Below are positions 12,478 to 19,349 of a stretch of DNA of 64,000 bases, in pieces (the first letter of the stretch is position 1; every line of letters starts with the position of its first letter). Below the pieces are notes generated by a model. The model had not been told where the DNA came from, ran no database searches, and saw nothing but the letters and a program-made list of their open reading frames with translations. Position numbers and translations under genes: made by a program. Source of the DNA: a virus. Location of the stretch: positions 1 to 64,000 of IMG/VR virus record IMGVR_UViG_3300009481_000010; one strand, 5' to 3'.

Positions 12478-12548
12478 GCGGCATTGGTATAATGGTATTA
12501 CTTTTGTTTTCCACACAAAAAATGTCTGTTCGATTCAGTCATGCCGCA
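12478..12548 (+). tRNA. tRNA-Gly(UCC)
   Basis: Acceptor GCGGCAT/ATGCCGC perfect, D arm GTAT-AATGGTATTAC, anticodon stem TTTGT/ACAAA with loop TTTCCAC (UCC), T arm GTCTG-TTCGATT-CAGTC with a T-T mismatch at 50-64 as in the other Gly tRNA. The HNH transcript runs antisense through it. Confidence 0.88.
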
Positions 12549-12567
12549 TTTAATGAACCGTTGGTAT

Positions 12568-12573
12568 ATTATA
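12568..12573 (-). promoter_or_regulatory. Extended -10 promoter of minus-strand HNH gene
   Basis: Minus-strand TTGGTGTATAATATACCAA, a near-palindrome around TATAAT. It lies about 105 nt before the HNH start, so the mRNA leader would be antisense to tRNA-Gly. Confidence 0.65.
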
Positions 12574-12637
12574 CACCAATTTAGTAACTGAGGTTCGATT
12601 TATTTCACTGAATTCCCAATTTTATGGGATATAGTAT

Positions 12638-12728
12638 GCAGTTAAAGCCAGATATTGGTTTGCTGGGCCTGACTGTGAATCAGGAGACCCCTAACGGGGT
12701 TATGCGGGTTCGATTCTCGTTTAGCTGC
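12638..12728 (+). tRNA. tRNA-His(GUG) with long variable arm
   Basis: Acceptor CAGTTAA/TTAGCTG with G-1 (12638) opposite C73, the His identity pair. D stem CCAG/CTGG, anticodon stem CCTGA/TCAGG with loop CTGTGAA (GUG), T arm GCGGG-TTCGATT-CTCGT. The variable region is 19 nt with a CCCC-TAAC-GGGG stem, unexpected for tRNA-His. Confidence 0.9.
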
Positions 12729-12733
12729 CCTTA

Positions 12734-12761
12734 GCCCGTCCTTTTGGGGCGGGTTTTTTTT
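12734..12761 (+). terminator. Rho-independent terminator
   Basis: CCCGTCC pairs with GGGCGGG-type sequence (seven pairs, one G-T), followed by eight T. Closes the tRNA-His transcript. Confidence 0.9.
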
Positions 12762-12786
12762 ACGTGTAGTGAAATGTGATAGAGTA

Positions 12787-13110
12787 ATGTTCAAATGGGT
12801 AAAAGGTAGATTGGGTACTGGGTATGAGAAATTATGCTTATGTAGCCTTCTCTTCTTTGATGTATACCTAATACGTTTCCCAGAGGGATCTAATATCAAT
12901 ACTCACATTGATACAGTTCCAAGAGGAAGACACTTTAGACTGAACATTGTACTGCGTAAGTGTAAGAAGGGTGGAGAGTTTATATGCTTGAACGCACTTA
13001 TCAACACGCCCCGTATAAAGCTGTTTAGACCAGACGTTCAAGAGCATTCCGTAACGACCGTTTTGGAAGGATCTCGGTTTATTTTGTCAATCGGCTGGAT
13101 TTGTCCTTGA
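12787..13110 (+). CDS. 2-oxoglutarate/Fe(II) oxygenase-like protein
   Basis: 107 residues from ATG 12787 (a GTG at 12769 is the alternative). Shows the HxD...H triad of the double-stranded beta-helix oxygenases: HID in INTHIDTVPRGRHFRL (about residue 42) and the distal H in DVQEHSVTTV (about residue 86), followed by an Arg at the co-substrate position (SRFILSIGWI). It is about half the length of typical family members, so a minimal version. Substrate unknown; small phage oxygenases of this kind hydroxylate proteins or nucleic acids. Confidence 0.65.
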   Translation: MFKWVKGRLGTGYEKLCLCSLLFFDVYLIRFPEGSNINTHIDTVPRGRHFRLNIVLRKCKKGGEFICLNALINTPRIKLFRPDVQEHSVTTVLEGSRFILSIGWICP

Positions 13111-13134
13111 CATTTCGTAAAACGGTGCTACAAT
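13107..13134 (+). promoter_or_regulatory. Sigma-70-like promoter
   Basis: TTGACA 13107-13112 (overlapping the preceding stop), 16-bp spacer, TACAAT 13129-13134. Drives the HAD phosphatase and probably the tmRNA. Confidence 0.85.
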
Positions 13135-13153
13135 GAACGTAGACAAAGCGTTG

Positions 13154-13297
13154 ATGGTGTATGATGAACCATGTGAACTAGGTCCATACGCTCAGAAGAT
13201 AGTAGATATCACACGTAGAAAGCTGGAGGAAATGATGGTAGAATCTAAAAAGGGACTTCGTCAGTGGCTTAGTAATAGAAAGAAGGCCGGTAAATGA
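13154..13297 (+). CDS. Small helical hypothetical protein
   Basis: 47 residues from ATG 13154; the in-frame ATG 13133 is rejected because it overlaps the -10 box. Sequence MVYDEPCELGPYAQ then a basic helix (ITRRKLEEMMVESKKGLRQW). ATGA overlap with the HAD gene suggests a joint role. No family recognised. Confidence 0.5.
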   Translation: MVYDEPCELGPYAQKIVDITRRKLEEMMVESKKGLRQWLSNRKKAGK

Positions 13298-13665
13298 CCG
13301 ACTTTCATATAGCCAACAGACTAACCCCAGAAGGTCAGCAGAAACGGGCTTTCGTAGATATTGACGAGACTATCTGCTTCTACAGCGGCGAACGCCGTTA
13401 TGACCTGTCTGAGCCTCACTTCGATAACATAGCTAAGATCAATAAGCTGTATGACGAGGGATGGCATATCACATACTGGACTGCCCGTGGGTCAGTGAGT
13501 GGGAAAGACTACAAGACTCACACCTTAAAACAACTAAGTGAGTGGGGTTGTAAGTTCCATAACCTTAAGTGTGGAGACGAGAAACCGCATTTTGACTTGG
13601 TAATAGATGATAAAGCTAAGAGGATAGAAGAACTACCTTCGGTAGTGAAAGATTTGGATCATTAG
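13294..13665 (+). CDS. HAD-superfamily phosphatase
   Basis: 123 residues. Motif I FVDIDETIC (DxD, residues ~20-28), motif II TYWTARG (T/R after a strand, ~60), motif III/IV KPHFDLVIDDKAKR (~95-108). The size and DIDETI...TARG...DLVIDD layout match small HAD phosphatases such as the 3'-phosphatase domain of T4 polynucleotide kinase. Located between tRNA genes, tmRNA and RtcB, it could trim 2',3'-cyclic or 3'-phosphate RNA ends or act on nucleotides; which one is inference. Confidence 0.8.
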   Translation: MTDFHIANRLTPEGQQKRAFVDIDETICFYSGERRYDLSEPHFDNIAKINKLYDEGWHITYWTARGSVSGKDYKTHTLKQLSEWGCKFHNLKCGDEKPHFDLVIDDKAKRIEELPSVVKDLDH

Positions 13666-13673
13666 AAAATAAC

Positions 13674-14006
13674 GGGGACGTTTTGGAATCGACTGATAGT
13701 AGAGAGTAATGATCGCGTGTACTGGTTGATCTAAGGGCCAGTTAAAAAATAGATCGAACAATAGATGCAAAAACATCTGTACTAATGGCAGCGTAAGCTG
13801 CGGGCTTCTCTGCGAGCCTTTTTACCCAATCGTAGAATATATCGGATAACAGACGAGAGTAGCGACTTAATCGCCGTGCCCATGAGGGACAAGGTATGAT
13901 AGACCCGCCTGGCGAAGACTATCCTCTGGTATGTGGCACATACCTACACACGTAGAAGTTATTATGATTGCTAATCAACACACGGGTTCGAATCCCGTCG
14001 TCTCCA
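13674..14006 (+). ncRNA. ssrA: tmRNA (ssrA), tag AKTSVLMAA
   Basis: The 5' end GGGGACG pairs with CGTCTCC near the 3' end (7 pairs, one G-T). The conserved TTGGAATCGACTG follows the acceptor strand and the 3' half has a T arm ACGGG-TTCGAAT-CCCGT. Resume codon GCA at 13767 is preceded by ATAGAT, matching the ATAGxx-GCA context of E. coli. It encodes AKTSVLMAA and stops at TAA 13794, ending in the AA that marks proteins for proteolysis. Size 333 nt with pseudoknot-like stems between. No CCA encoded. Confidence 0.93.
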
Positions 14007-14064
14007 ATTCCATTTGGGTGGGAACCAGCGGCACATATGCAGTTTACATGGGAAATAAGGAAAA

Positions 14065-14364
14065 ATGACTGAAGAATACCAACCAATCTCAGAATGGGCT
14101 GAGCGTCTCTATTTAGATGTATGGTCATGTGGTCCTGAATGCTGTGGTGCATACTATGTTGCTATCTATGCAACAGTAAAAGATAGGTGCGGCACTCAGT
14201 TGTGGGAAAGTGAATGGCGTACATTTTGGTACGATGGATCAGACAAGGAAGAAATTGCAGAGTTGAGGCAAGAAGTAATTGCCGCAGCCGATCATTACGG
14301 TATCAAATTGGTTGATATTGATGACGACTGTATCTACGACTGGGAAGGTGAGAGGAATCTATGA
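14065..14364 (+). CDS. Hypothetical protein
   Basis: 99 residues, SD AAGGAAAA before ATG 14065. Acidic, Trp/Cys/Tyr-rich (LYLDVWSCGPECCGAYYVAI), probably a compact alpha/beta fold. No recognised family. ATGA overlap with the next gene. Confidence 0.65.
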   Translation: MTEEYQPISEWAERLYLDVWSCGPECCGAYYVAIYATVKDRCGTQLWESEWRTFWYDGSDKEEIAELRQEVIAAADHYGIKLVDIDDDCIYDWEGERNL

Positions 14365-14555
14365 GACCGTCAAGAACTGATAAAGAACAAGAAAGAATTA
14401 CGGCATTTATGAACAAACATCGCCGTGAATATACTGGTGCTAGTGGTGGACAGTTCTCGTGGATTTACACGCCCACTACACTAGGAACGGTAACTGTAAT
14501 TCGCTGTAATATTAGTAAAGAAGAAGAAGATGTAACTGATTACAGTGAATGGTAA
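14361..14555 (+). CDS. Hypothetical protein
   Basis: 64 residues, coupled to the preceding gene through ATGA. Basic N-terminal helix (RTDKEQERITAFMNKHRREY) then strands (GQFSWIYTPTTLGTVTVIRC). No known motif. Lies directly upstream of rtcB. Confidence 0.6.
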   Translation: MRPSRTDKEQERITAFMNKHRREYTGASGGQFSWIYTPTTLGTVTVIRCNISKEEEDVTDYSEW

Positions 14556-14585
14556 CATGTCGTGAATAAGAGGGAGAAGAGAGAA

Positions 14586-15674
14586 ATGAAACCATCAAAG
14601 ATATTTGCAGAAGTTGTTGAAGACTCCGCTATGGAGCAGTTTGATAATTGTATGGATTCTCCATTTGTTGAGCAAGGGGCTATGATGCCTGACGCCCATA
14701 CTGGATATGATGCACCTATTGGCTCAGTATTCGCAACAAGAGAGGTAATATACCCCGCTTGGGTTGGTTTCGATATAGGCTGCGGGATGAGCAGCATATG
14801 CACAGACGCCGATAGAACTGACGTTGAAGCAAGAGCCGACTACCTATTTCAGAACATCTACCGTGATATTCCAGTTGGTTTTAATACTCATAAGGAAGAC
14901 AAGGTGTGGGTAGACGAAAAACTTCCACATACGGCGATTGCTGAAGAAATGTACGGTCGCCGTAATGCCCGTAGACAGTTAGGTACATTGGGTGGTGGAA
15001 ACCACTTCATTGAAATCGGCTATGACGAGCATGATAAAATTTGGATCGTTATTCACTCAGGATCTCGTGGCCTAGGTCATGGTATTGCGGGTGAGTATAT
15101 GAAAATCGCTAAGGGTGAGGGGCTAGATGGTGCTCTTGATGTAGACTCACAGTTGGGTCAGGATTACATCGTGGACCTAAACTATGCTCTTACTTATGCC
15201 TTGGCTAACCGTGCAGCTATGATTGAAGCTGTAGTAGCGGTATTAGACCGTAGATTGGGAGGTGTGTCTTCAGATTCGAATTCGTTTATCAACCGTAATC
15301 ATAATCATGCGGAATTGAAAGATGGCCGCTGGATTCACCGTAAGGGTGCCACTCATGCTGAAAAAGGGATGAAAGGCGTAATTCCTGGTAACATGAGAGA
15401 CGGTTCGTTCATAGTAGTAGGTAAAGGGAACGAAGAATCCATGCACTCTTCTTCTCACGGTGCTGGTCGCGTCCTAGGACGTAAGGCCGCTAAGAGAGAA
15501 TTAGATGTTCAGGATTTCAAGAAGACTATGGAGGGTGTTCGTGCTAAGGTAGATAAGGATACCCTGGACGAATCGCCGTTCGCCTACAAGGATATTTTTG
15601 CTGTCATGGAACAACAGAAGGAATTGGTAGACGTTACCCATCACGTTAAACCAATTATCAACATTAAGGGTTGA
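14586..15674 (+). CDS. rtcB: RtcB-family RNA ligase
   Basis: 362 residues. Start ATG 14586 is preferred over GTG 14562 for the SD AGGGAGAAGAG. Signature blocks of RtcB in order: MMPDAHTGYDAPIG, GFDIGCGMSS (metal-binding Asp/Cys), GTLGGGNHFIEI, HSGSRGLGHGIA, SFINRNHNHAE, SSSHGAGRVLGRK (guanylylation-site region). RtcB joins 2',3'-cyclic phosphate or 3'-phosphate to 5'-OH RNA ends using GTP and Mn2+. Beside tRNA genes, a tmRNA and a HAD phosphatase, it most likely repairs RNAs cut by host nucleases (inference). Confidence 0.95.
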   Translation: MKPSKIFAEVVEDSAMEQFDNCMDSPFVEQGAMMPDAHTGYDAPIGSVFATREVIYPAWVGFDIGCGMSSICTDADRTDVEARADYLFQNIYRDIPVGFNTHKEDKVWVDEKLPHTAIAEEMYGRRNARRQLGTLGGGNHFIEIGYDEHDKIWIVIHSGSRGLGHGIAGEYMKIAKGEGLDGALDVDSQLGQDYIVDLNYALTYALANRAAMIEAVVAVLDRRLGGVSSDSNSFINRNHNHAELKDGRWIHRKGATHAEKGMKGVIPGNMRDGSFIVVGKGNEESMHSSSHGAGRVLGRKAAKRELDVQDFKKTMEGVRAKVDKDTLDESPFAYKDIFAVMEQQKELVDVTHHVKPIINIKG

Positions 15675-15733
15675 ATAGGTGGGGCCGATGTTCGGTCCCA
15701 CTTTTACTAGGATAGACTGAAAGGAAAATTTTG

Positions 15734-17311
15734 ATGTCAACAGTGTTTTTTGCGGCTTTTATGTTTCTAGCATTGGTTACGTTGGTTCTACCATTCGTAC
15801 CCATTACAAAACAGATTCTTGGCCCTGGTAGATTTGGTCTCTTTTTGTTTACGGGTTTGTTTATCGTACTTACCGGTTGGCAGACCGCCCTTTATGTGGA
15901 TGGTGACTCTCGTGGAATTGTCTCAACAAAGTTTGGGTCTCCACTACAAGGCGGTCACGTAGTAGCCTTTAACGGCGAACGTGGTCCGCAAGCTGCGACA
16001 TTGGGACCAGGTTGGAACTTTGGTCTATGGCCGTGGCAGTATGAACTATCACAAAACCCAAACATGCCTATTCCTGCTGGTAGTATGGGATTGGTAACTG
16101 CTAAGGACGGTAAGGCACTTAGTGGTCAGGCTTATGCTGATGAATGGGATTCTGTAGAAGACATGTTGGATGGTGCTACCTTTGGAGCAAAAGGTTTTGC
16201 AGGTCCACAGATTACAGTTATTCCCGCTGGTAAAACTGTCGCATACAATCCTAACCTATTCACCGTTGAGGTAAAACCAGCACTTATTATCAAGCAGAAT
16301 GAGTGTGTGGTTATTCAGTCTCACCACGGCACTAAGGCCGAAGGTGAAGCGGTATCGACTAGTAAGTTAGTTCCAGTTGGTCAGGTAGGTATTTGGGATA
16401 CACCGTATGGCCCAGGTACTCATTATATCAATACTGAGGCTTACTACCCGATTAAGGTAAATACTACTAAGAGAGTTTACTCTTATACCAGTACATCCCA
16501 GTTGGGTGCTAGTGACCGCCCTACAGTTGACCACTCCATTGGAGTTAAGACCGTCGATGGTTATAAGTTTCCCGTTGATATTAGGGTTGAGGTAACCGTA
16601 AGGCAGGATAATGCCCCTCACCTTGTATCAGAAATTGGTGAACCAGACGTAGATCTAGATAAGGATGGGTTTGATACTTTGGAAACAAAGGTAATTCTAC
16701 CCGCAGTACGAAGTATCTTCAGAAATAACGCTGAACATACCAGTGCCCTAGATTACCTGAATTCTCGTTCTACAGTAGAAACTGAGGCTACTGAACAACT
16801 ACGTGAAGCTATTGCTGAGTTTAAGGTAGATGTTATCGCTGTTCGTATCGCTGATATTGGACTTGATAGCACACCTGAAGGTAAGGAACTACTTACCACT
16901 CAGACTGACCAGGAACTTGCTAAACAGCAGATTAAAGCTTTTGAGGAACAGAAGCTTGCTGCGGAAGTAGAGAAGGATACTGTTGAGGCCCGTACTGCCG
17001 CTAAGGAACAGGCTCGCCTTACAGAATCTAAGATCAAGATTGAAGCTGAAGAGAATGAGGGTCAGGCTGAAGCCCGTAGAGCTAAGGGTGAAGCGGAAGC
17101 TGTTAGAGAGAAGATTTCTGCCTACGGCGGTATCGGATTCTATATTCTTGACAACCTTATTAACAACCTACCTGAACTTGAAGGTGTAGGACCAGAAGTG
17201 CTTGTTATGGGCGAAGGTGCAAGCCTTGACCCAGCGGTAATGGCTGGTATGCTACAGCAAATGCAAAAGCAAAAAGTAAAGGTAAAGGAAGTCACTGAGA
17301 GCAATGAGTAA
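15734..17311 (+). CDS. SPFH/prohibitin-domain membrane protein
   Basis: 525 residues, start ATG 15734 after AAAGGAAAATTTTG. Two N-terminal membrane segments (residues ~5-25 and ~33-53), then a long extracytoplasmic or cytoplasmic SPFH region (~60-340) with VPVGQVGIWDTPYGPGTHYI and DVIAVRIADIGLD typical of band-7 proteins, then a coiled coil rich in Glu/Ala/Lys (QQIKAFEEQKLAAEVEKDTV, ~390-460) and a Gly/Met/Gln tail. Such proteins form membrane ring scaffolds. Neighbouring VWA gene suggests a common membrane assembly. Confidence 0.88.
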   Translation: MSTVFFAAFMFLALVTLVLPFVPITKQILGPGRFGLFLFTGLFIVLTGWQTALYVDGDSRGIVSTKFGSPLQGGHVVAFNGERGPQAATLGPGWNFGLWPWQYELSQNPNMPIPAGSMGLVTAKDGKALSGQAYADEWDSVEDMLDGATFGAKGFAGPQITVIPAGKTVAYNPNLFTVEVKPALIIKQNECVVIQSHHGTKAEGEAVSTSKLVPVGQVGIWDTPYGPGTHYINTEAYYPIKVNTTKRVYSYTSTSQLGASDRPTVDHSIGVKTVDGYKFPVDIRVEVTVRQDNAPHLVSEIGEPDVDLDKDGFDTLETKVILPAVRSIFRNNAEHTSALDYLNSRSTVETEATEQLREAIAEFKVDVIAVRIADIGLDSTPEGKELLTTQTDQELAKQQIKAFEEQKLAAEVEKDTVEARTAAKEQARLTESKIKIEAEENEGQAEARRAKGEAEAVREKISAYGGIGFYILDNLINNLPELEGVGPEVLVMGEGASLDPAVMAGMLQQMQKQKVKVKEVTESNE

Positions 17312-17323
17312 AATCTGCAAAGG

Positions 17324-17410
17324 ATGCAGATATCCAAACGTCAGCATTGGACTGATACAAACGAAGAAGATTTAATATGGTACTTACCAGATCATAAACC
17401 TAAGAAATGA
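17324..17410 (+). CDS. Possible 28-residue ORF
   Basis: ATG 17324 to TGA 17408 (MQISKRQHWTDTNEEDLIWY...), between the SPFH gene and the next ORF. A competing 23-codon frame starts at 17304 over the SPFH stop. Neither has a good SD. Confidence 0.25.
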   Translation: MQISKRQHWTDTNEEDLIWYLPDHKPKK

Positions 17411-17421
17411 TGGAAGAAAAA

Positions 17422-17832
17422 ATGACTTACGAAGATGACCCAATTTACCCACTAAGATCCTTAGTGTCAGATCTTGGGGTGATCGTTGGTATTGTAGAAC
17501 CAAACTTCTATGTCGCTATGCACTCGAATACTAAGAGTATTCGTATGCAATGGGATATTGACTTTCCTGATTGGAAAGATAAGGCCGTCTACTATGTGAA
17601 GTATACGGAGCCTAAGAAGATTGTATCACGACACGAATTCGAAGAACAGAACCCGCAAATCAAAAAAGAGTTCCTTGAGTGGGAGTATGATAACGTACCT
17701 ACTCAATCACTAATGTGTATTCCAGAAGATGGCCTGAATGCGGCCACAGAAGAAGAACACGAAGAAATGATGGAACATATGAGAAAGATGAGAGAAGAGG
17801 AAAACCCCGATTCCCAAATGGAGGAAAAATGA
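17422..17832 (+). CDS. Hypothetical protein
   Basis: 136 residues. Start ATG 17422 is chosen for the GGAAGAAAAA just upstream; in-frame ATG 17407 and 17410 are alternatives. Acidic, with aromatic patches (VGIVEPNFYVAMHSNTKS) and a Glu/Met-rich C-terminal helix. No family recognised. ATGA overlap with the VWA gene. Confidence 0.65.
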   Translation: MTYEDDPIYPLRSLVSDLGVIVGIVEPNFYVAMHSNTKSIRMQWDIDFPDWKDKAVYYVKYTEPKKIVSRHEFEEQNPQIKKEFLEWEYDNVPTQSLMCIPEDGLNAATEEEHEEMMEHMRKMREEENPDSQMEEK

Positions 17833-18494
17833 GACAGGATCTTACAGACCTAACGATGGTTATTGACCGCAGCGGAAGTATGCATAGAGGTCTGAAGCAG
17901 GCTCAAGAGGGCCTGGATGAATTCTTTAACAAGCAAAAACAGGCTAAGGGCGAATGTAATATTAGTCTACTGGAGTTTGATGATGAATTCAATTATGTGT
18001 ATGACGCCGTAAACATTAAGGACACAACTGGGTATACTCTTGAACCTAGGGGTATGACGGCCCTAAATGATGCCATTGCTATGGCTATCAACAAGACTGG
18101 TCAGAGACTGGCCGAACTACCAGAAGAAGAACGCCCAGGACTTGTTATGTTCTGTGTGGTAACTGACGGCGGCGAGAATGCTAGTAAGGAATTCCCAGGA
18201 TATGACAGAGGTAATGAACGCCTCAAGGAAATGATTGATCTACAGACTAATACCTACAACTGGAAGTTTACCTTTATTGGTGCCAACCAGAACGCCGTTA
18301 CAGAAGGTGGTGCCAGAGGATTCGCTAAGAGTTCCTCACTGTCGGTATCTAAAAACTCAAACCTTGCTCATGCGTATAACTCAATGTCTTCCGGTGTAGA
18401 ATGTCTCCGTAACCAGACATTTGAACGTGGACCCGTAGAGATTTACGAGCAAATCGATTACAGCGATTCAGATCGTAAAAAGGCAACTAAGTAA
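17829..18494 (+). CDS. von Willebrand factor type A domain protein
   Basis: 221 residues, start ATG 17829 after GAGGAAAA. MIDAS metal-site motif VIDRSGSMHR (DxSxS) at residues ~10-19, the conserved Thr in EPRGMTALNDAI (~76), and VVTDGGENAS (Asp, ~115). Single VWA domain without membrane segment. VWA modules mediate metal-dependent protein contacts and often pair with AAA+ or membrane scaffold proteins; here it follows an SPFH gene. Role in infection unknown. Confidence 0.88.
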   Translation: MRQDLTDLTMVIDRSGSMHRGLKQAQEGLDEFFNKQKQAKGECNISLLEFDDEFNYVYDAVNIKDTTGYTLEPRGMTALNDAIAMAINKTGQRLAELPEEERPGLVMFCVVTDGGENASKEFPGYDRGNERLKEMIDLQTNTYNWKFTFIGANQNAVTEGGARGFAKSSSLSVSKNSNLAHAYNSMSSGVECLRNQTFERGPVEIYEQIDYSDSDRKKATK

Positions 18495-18607
18495 TGCAAG
18501 ACTATCCCAGAAAAACCGCCCAAGAGGGTGAGGAAAGTAAAGCGTGGATTTGGGTGATTATCGCTGTTTTTGCATCAACTTTCGTATTAGATGCGTTTTT
18601 TGGTTGA
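18494..18607 (+). CDS. Small single-span membrane protein
   Basis: 37 residues, TAATG overlap with the VWA stop. Polar start (MQDYPRKTAQEGEESKA) then a hydrophobic helix (WIWVIIAVFASTFVLDAFF). Its stop lies in the -35 box of the next promoter. Translational coupling suggests it acts with the VWA/SPFH pair. Confidence 0.6.
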   Translation: MQDYPRKTAQEGEESKAWIWVIIAVFASTFVLDAFFG

Positions 18608-18631
18608 CAAACGGAGTAAATGGTGTATAAT
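18604..18631 (+). promoter_or_regulatory. Sigma-70-like promoter for tRNA cluster
   Basis: TTGACA 18604-18609, 16-bp spacer, TGTATAAT with -10 at 18626-18631, 33 nt upstream of tRNA-Leu(UAG). Confidence 0.92.
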
Positions 18632-18664
18632 ACGGGTAGCAGAGAACAAATCTGCTCCCGTTAT

Positions 18665-18747
18665 GGCGGTGTGGTGGAATTAGGGATACACGCATGTCTT
18701 AGGAACATGTGGCTTCGGCTATGCAGGTTCGACTCCTGTCACCGCTA
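18665..18747 (+). tRNA. tRNA-Leu(UAG)
   Basis: Acceptor GGCGGTG/CACCGCT, anticodon stem CATGT/ACATG with loop CTTAGGA (UAG, codon CUA), T arm GCAGG-TTCGACT-CCTGT. The 13-nt variable region with GGCTTCGGCT is class II, as expected for Leu. Confidence 0.9.
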
Positions 18748-18788
18748 CTTGTGTTCAACTGTATGACAGTTAGGACATAGTATAATAT

Positions 18789-18922
18789 GGTCCCGTGGTG
18801 GAATAAAGATTCTCTAGGAGAATCTTGTGGTATACACGAACTGGGAGAGTAGCTGCTCCCGGGGATGCTTGACGAAGCAGAGATTGCATAATCTCATACA
18901 GGTTCGACTCCTGTCGGGTCCA
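18789..18922 (+). tRNA. 134-nt tRNA-like gene with inserted hairpins
   Basis: The ends are tRNA: acceptor GGTCCCG/CGGGTCC (one T-T), D-arm halves GTGGAAT and GGTATACAC, T arm ACAGG-TTCGACT-CCTGT. The D loop carries a perfect nine-pair hairpin AAGATTCTC-TAG-GAGAATCTT. Between D and T arms lie three hairpins (TGGGAG/CTCCCG, TGCTT/AAGCA, GAGATT/AATCTC) where one anticodon and one variable arm are expected. Anticodon not assignable. A TATAAT sits just upstream. Confidence 0.6.
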
Positions 18923-18950
18923 CTTACATCAAAATCGGAGATTTCTCGTG

Positions 18951-19085
18951 ATGCAAACAATTTTCATAGCAGAATTTTGTCCGTGTAAATACGAAAGTTC
19001 CTTTGAGGTAATTTCTGCACATATCGCAGAAGAGAATGCTCAACGGGCGATGGAACAACATAAGGCCGCTCATATGGGTATATAA
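18951..19085 (+). CDS. Small Cys/His protein
   Basis: 44 residues from ATG 18951 (GTG 18948 possible). CPCKYESSFEV near the start and HKAAH near the end give a CxC...HxxxH spacing that could hold zinc; the middle is a helix (AHIAEENAQRAMEQ). Sits between two tRNAs. Function unknown. Confidence 0.5.
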   Translation: MQTIFIAEFCPCKYESSFEVISAHIAEENAQRAMEQHKAAHMGI

Positions 19086-19096
19086 ATCATGTGATA

Positions 19097-19188
19097 CGGA
19101 AGTAATCCGGTTGGATGAGGGGCAAAGTTGCTAACTTTGTAAATCGGCGGGAACGTCGGTTTTAGGGTTCGAATCCCTATGCTTCCGC
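19097..19188 (+). tRNA. tRNA-Ser(GCU)
   Basis: Acceptor CGGAAGT/GCTTCCG, anticodon stem CAAAG/CTTTG with loop TTGCTAA (GCU), long variable arm CGGCGGGAACGTCG, T loop TTCGAAT. Normal class II Ser tRNA. Confidence 0.92.
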
Positions 19189-19259
19189 TTGTATTGGTGT
19201 GTCGTGAAACGTGGAAAGAAAGTTTAGAAAGTGAGAGAGAATGATTTGGTTCACGAATA

Positions 19260-19330
19260 AGGTCGCAGAGCAGATGGAGAGCAGTCTGATTGCAACTCAG
19301 TCAAAGGGGTTCGATTCCTCGTGTGACCTC
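19260..19330 (+). tRNA. tRNA-Cys(GCA)
   Basis: Acceptor AGGTCGC/GTGACCT, anticodon stem TCTGA/TCAGT (outer T-T) with loop TTGCAAC (GCA), T loop TTCGATT. Confidence 0.85.
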
Positions 19331-19349
19331 TACATAACGTGAGAATGAT

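Noticed and set aside
12463-12516. N-terminal extension of the minus-strand HNH protein
   Set aside because: The extra residues are translated from antisense tRNA-Gly; the ATG at 12462 has an SD and starts the Zn finger.
13133-13153. Earlier ATG start for the small gene at 13154
   Set aside because: It overlaps the -10 box of the promoter, so it could not be in the transcript with a leader.
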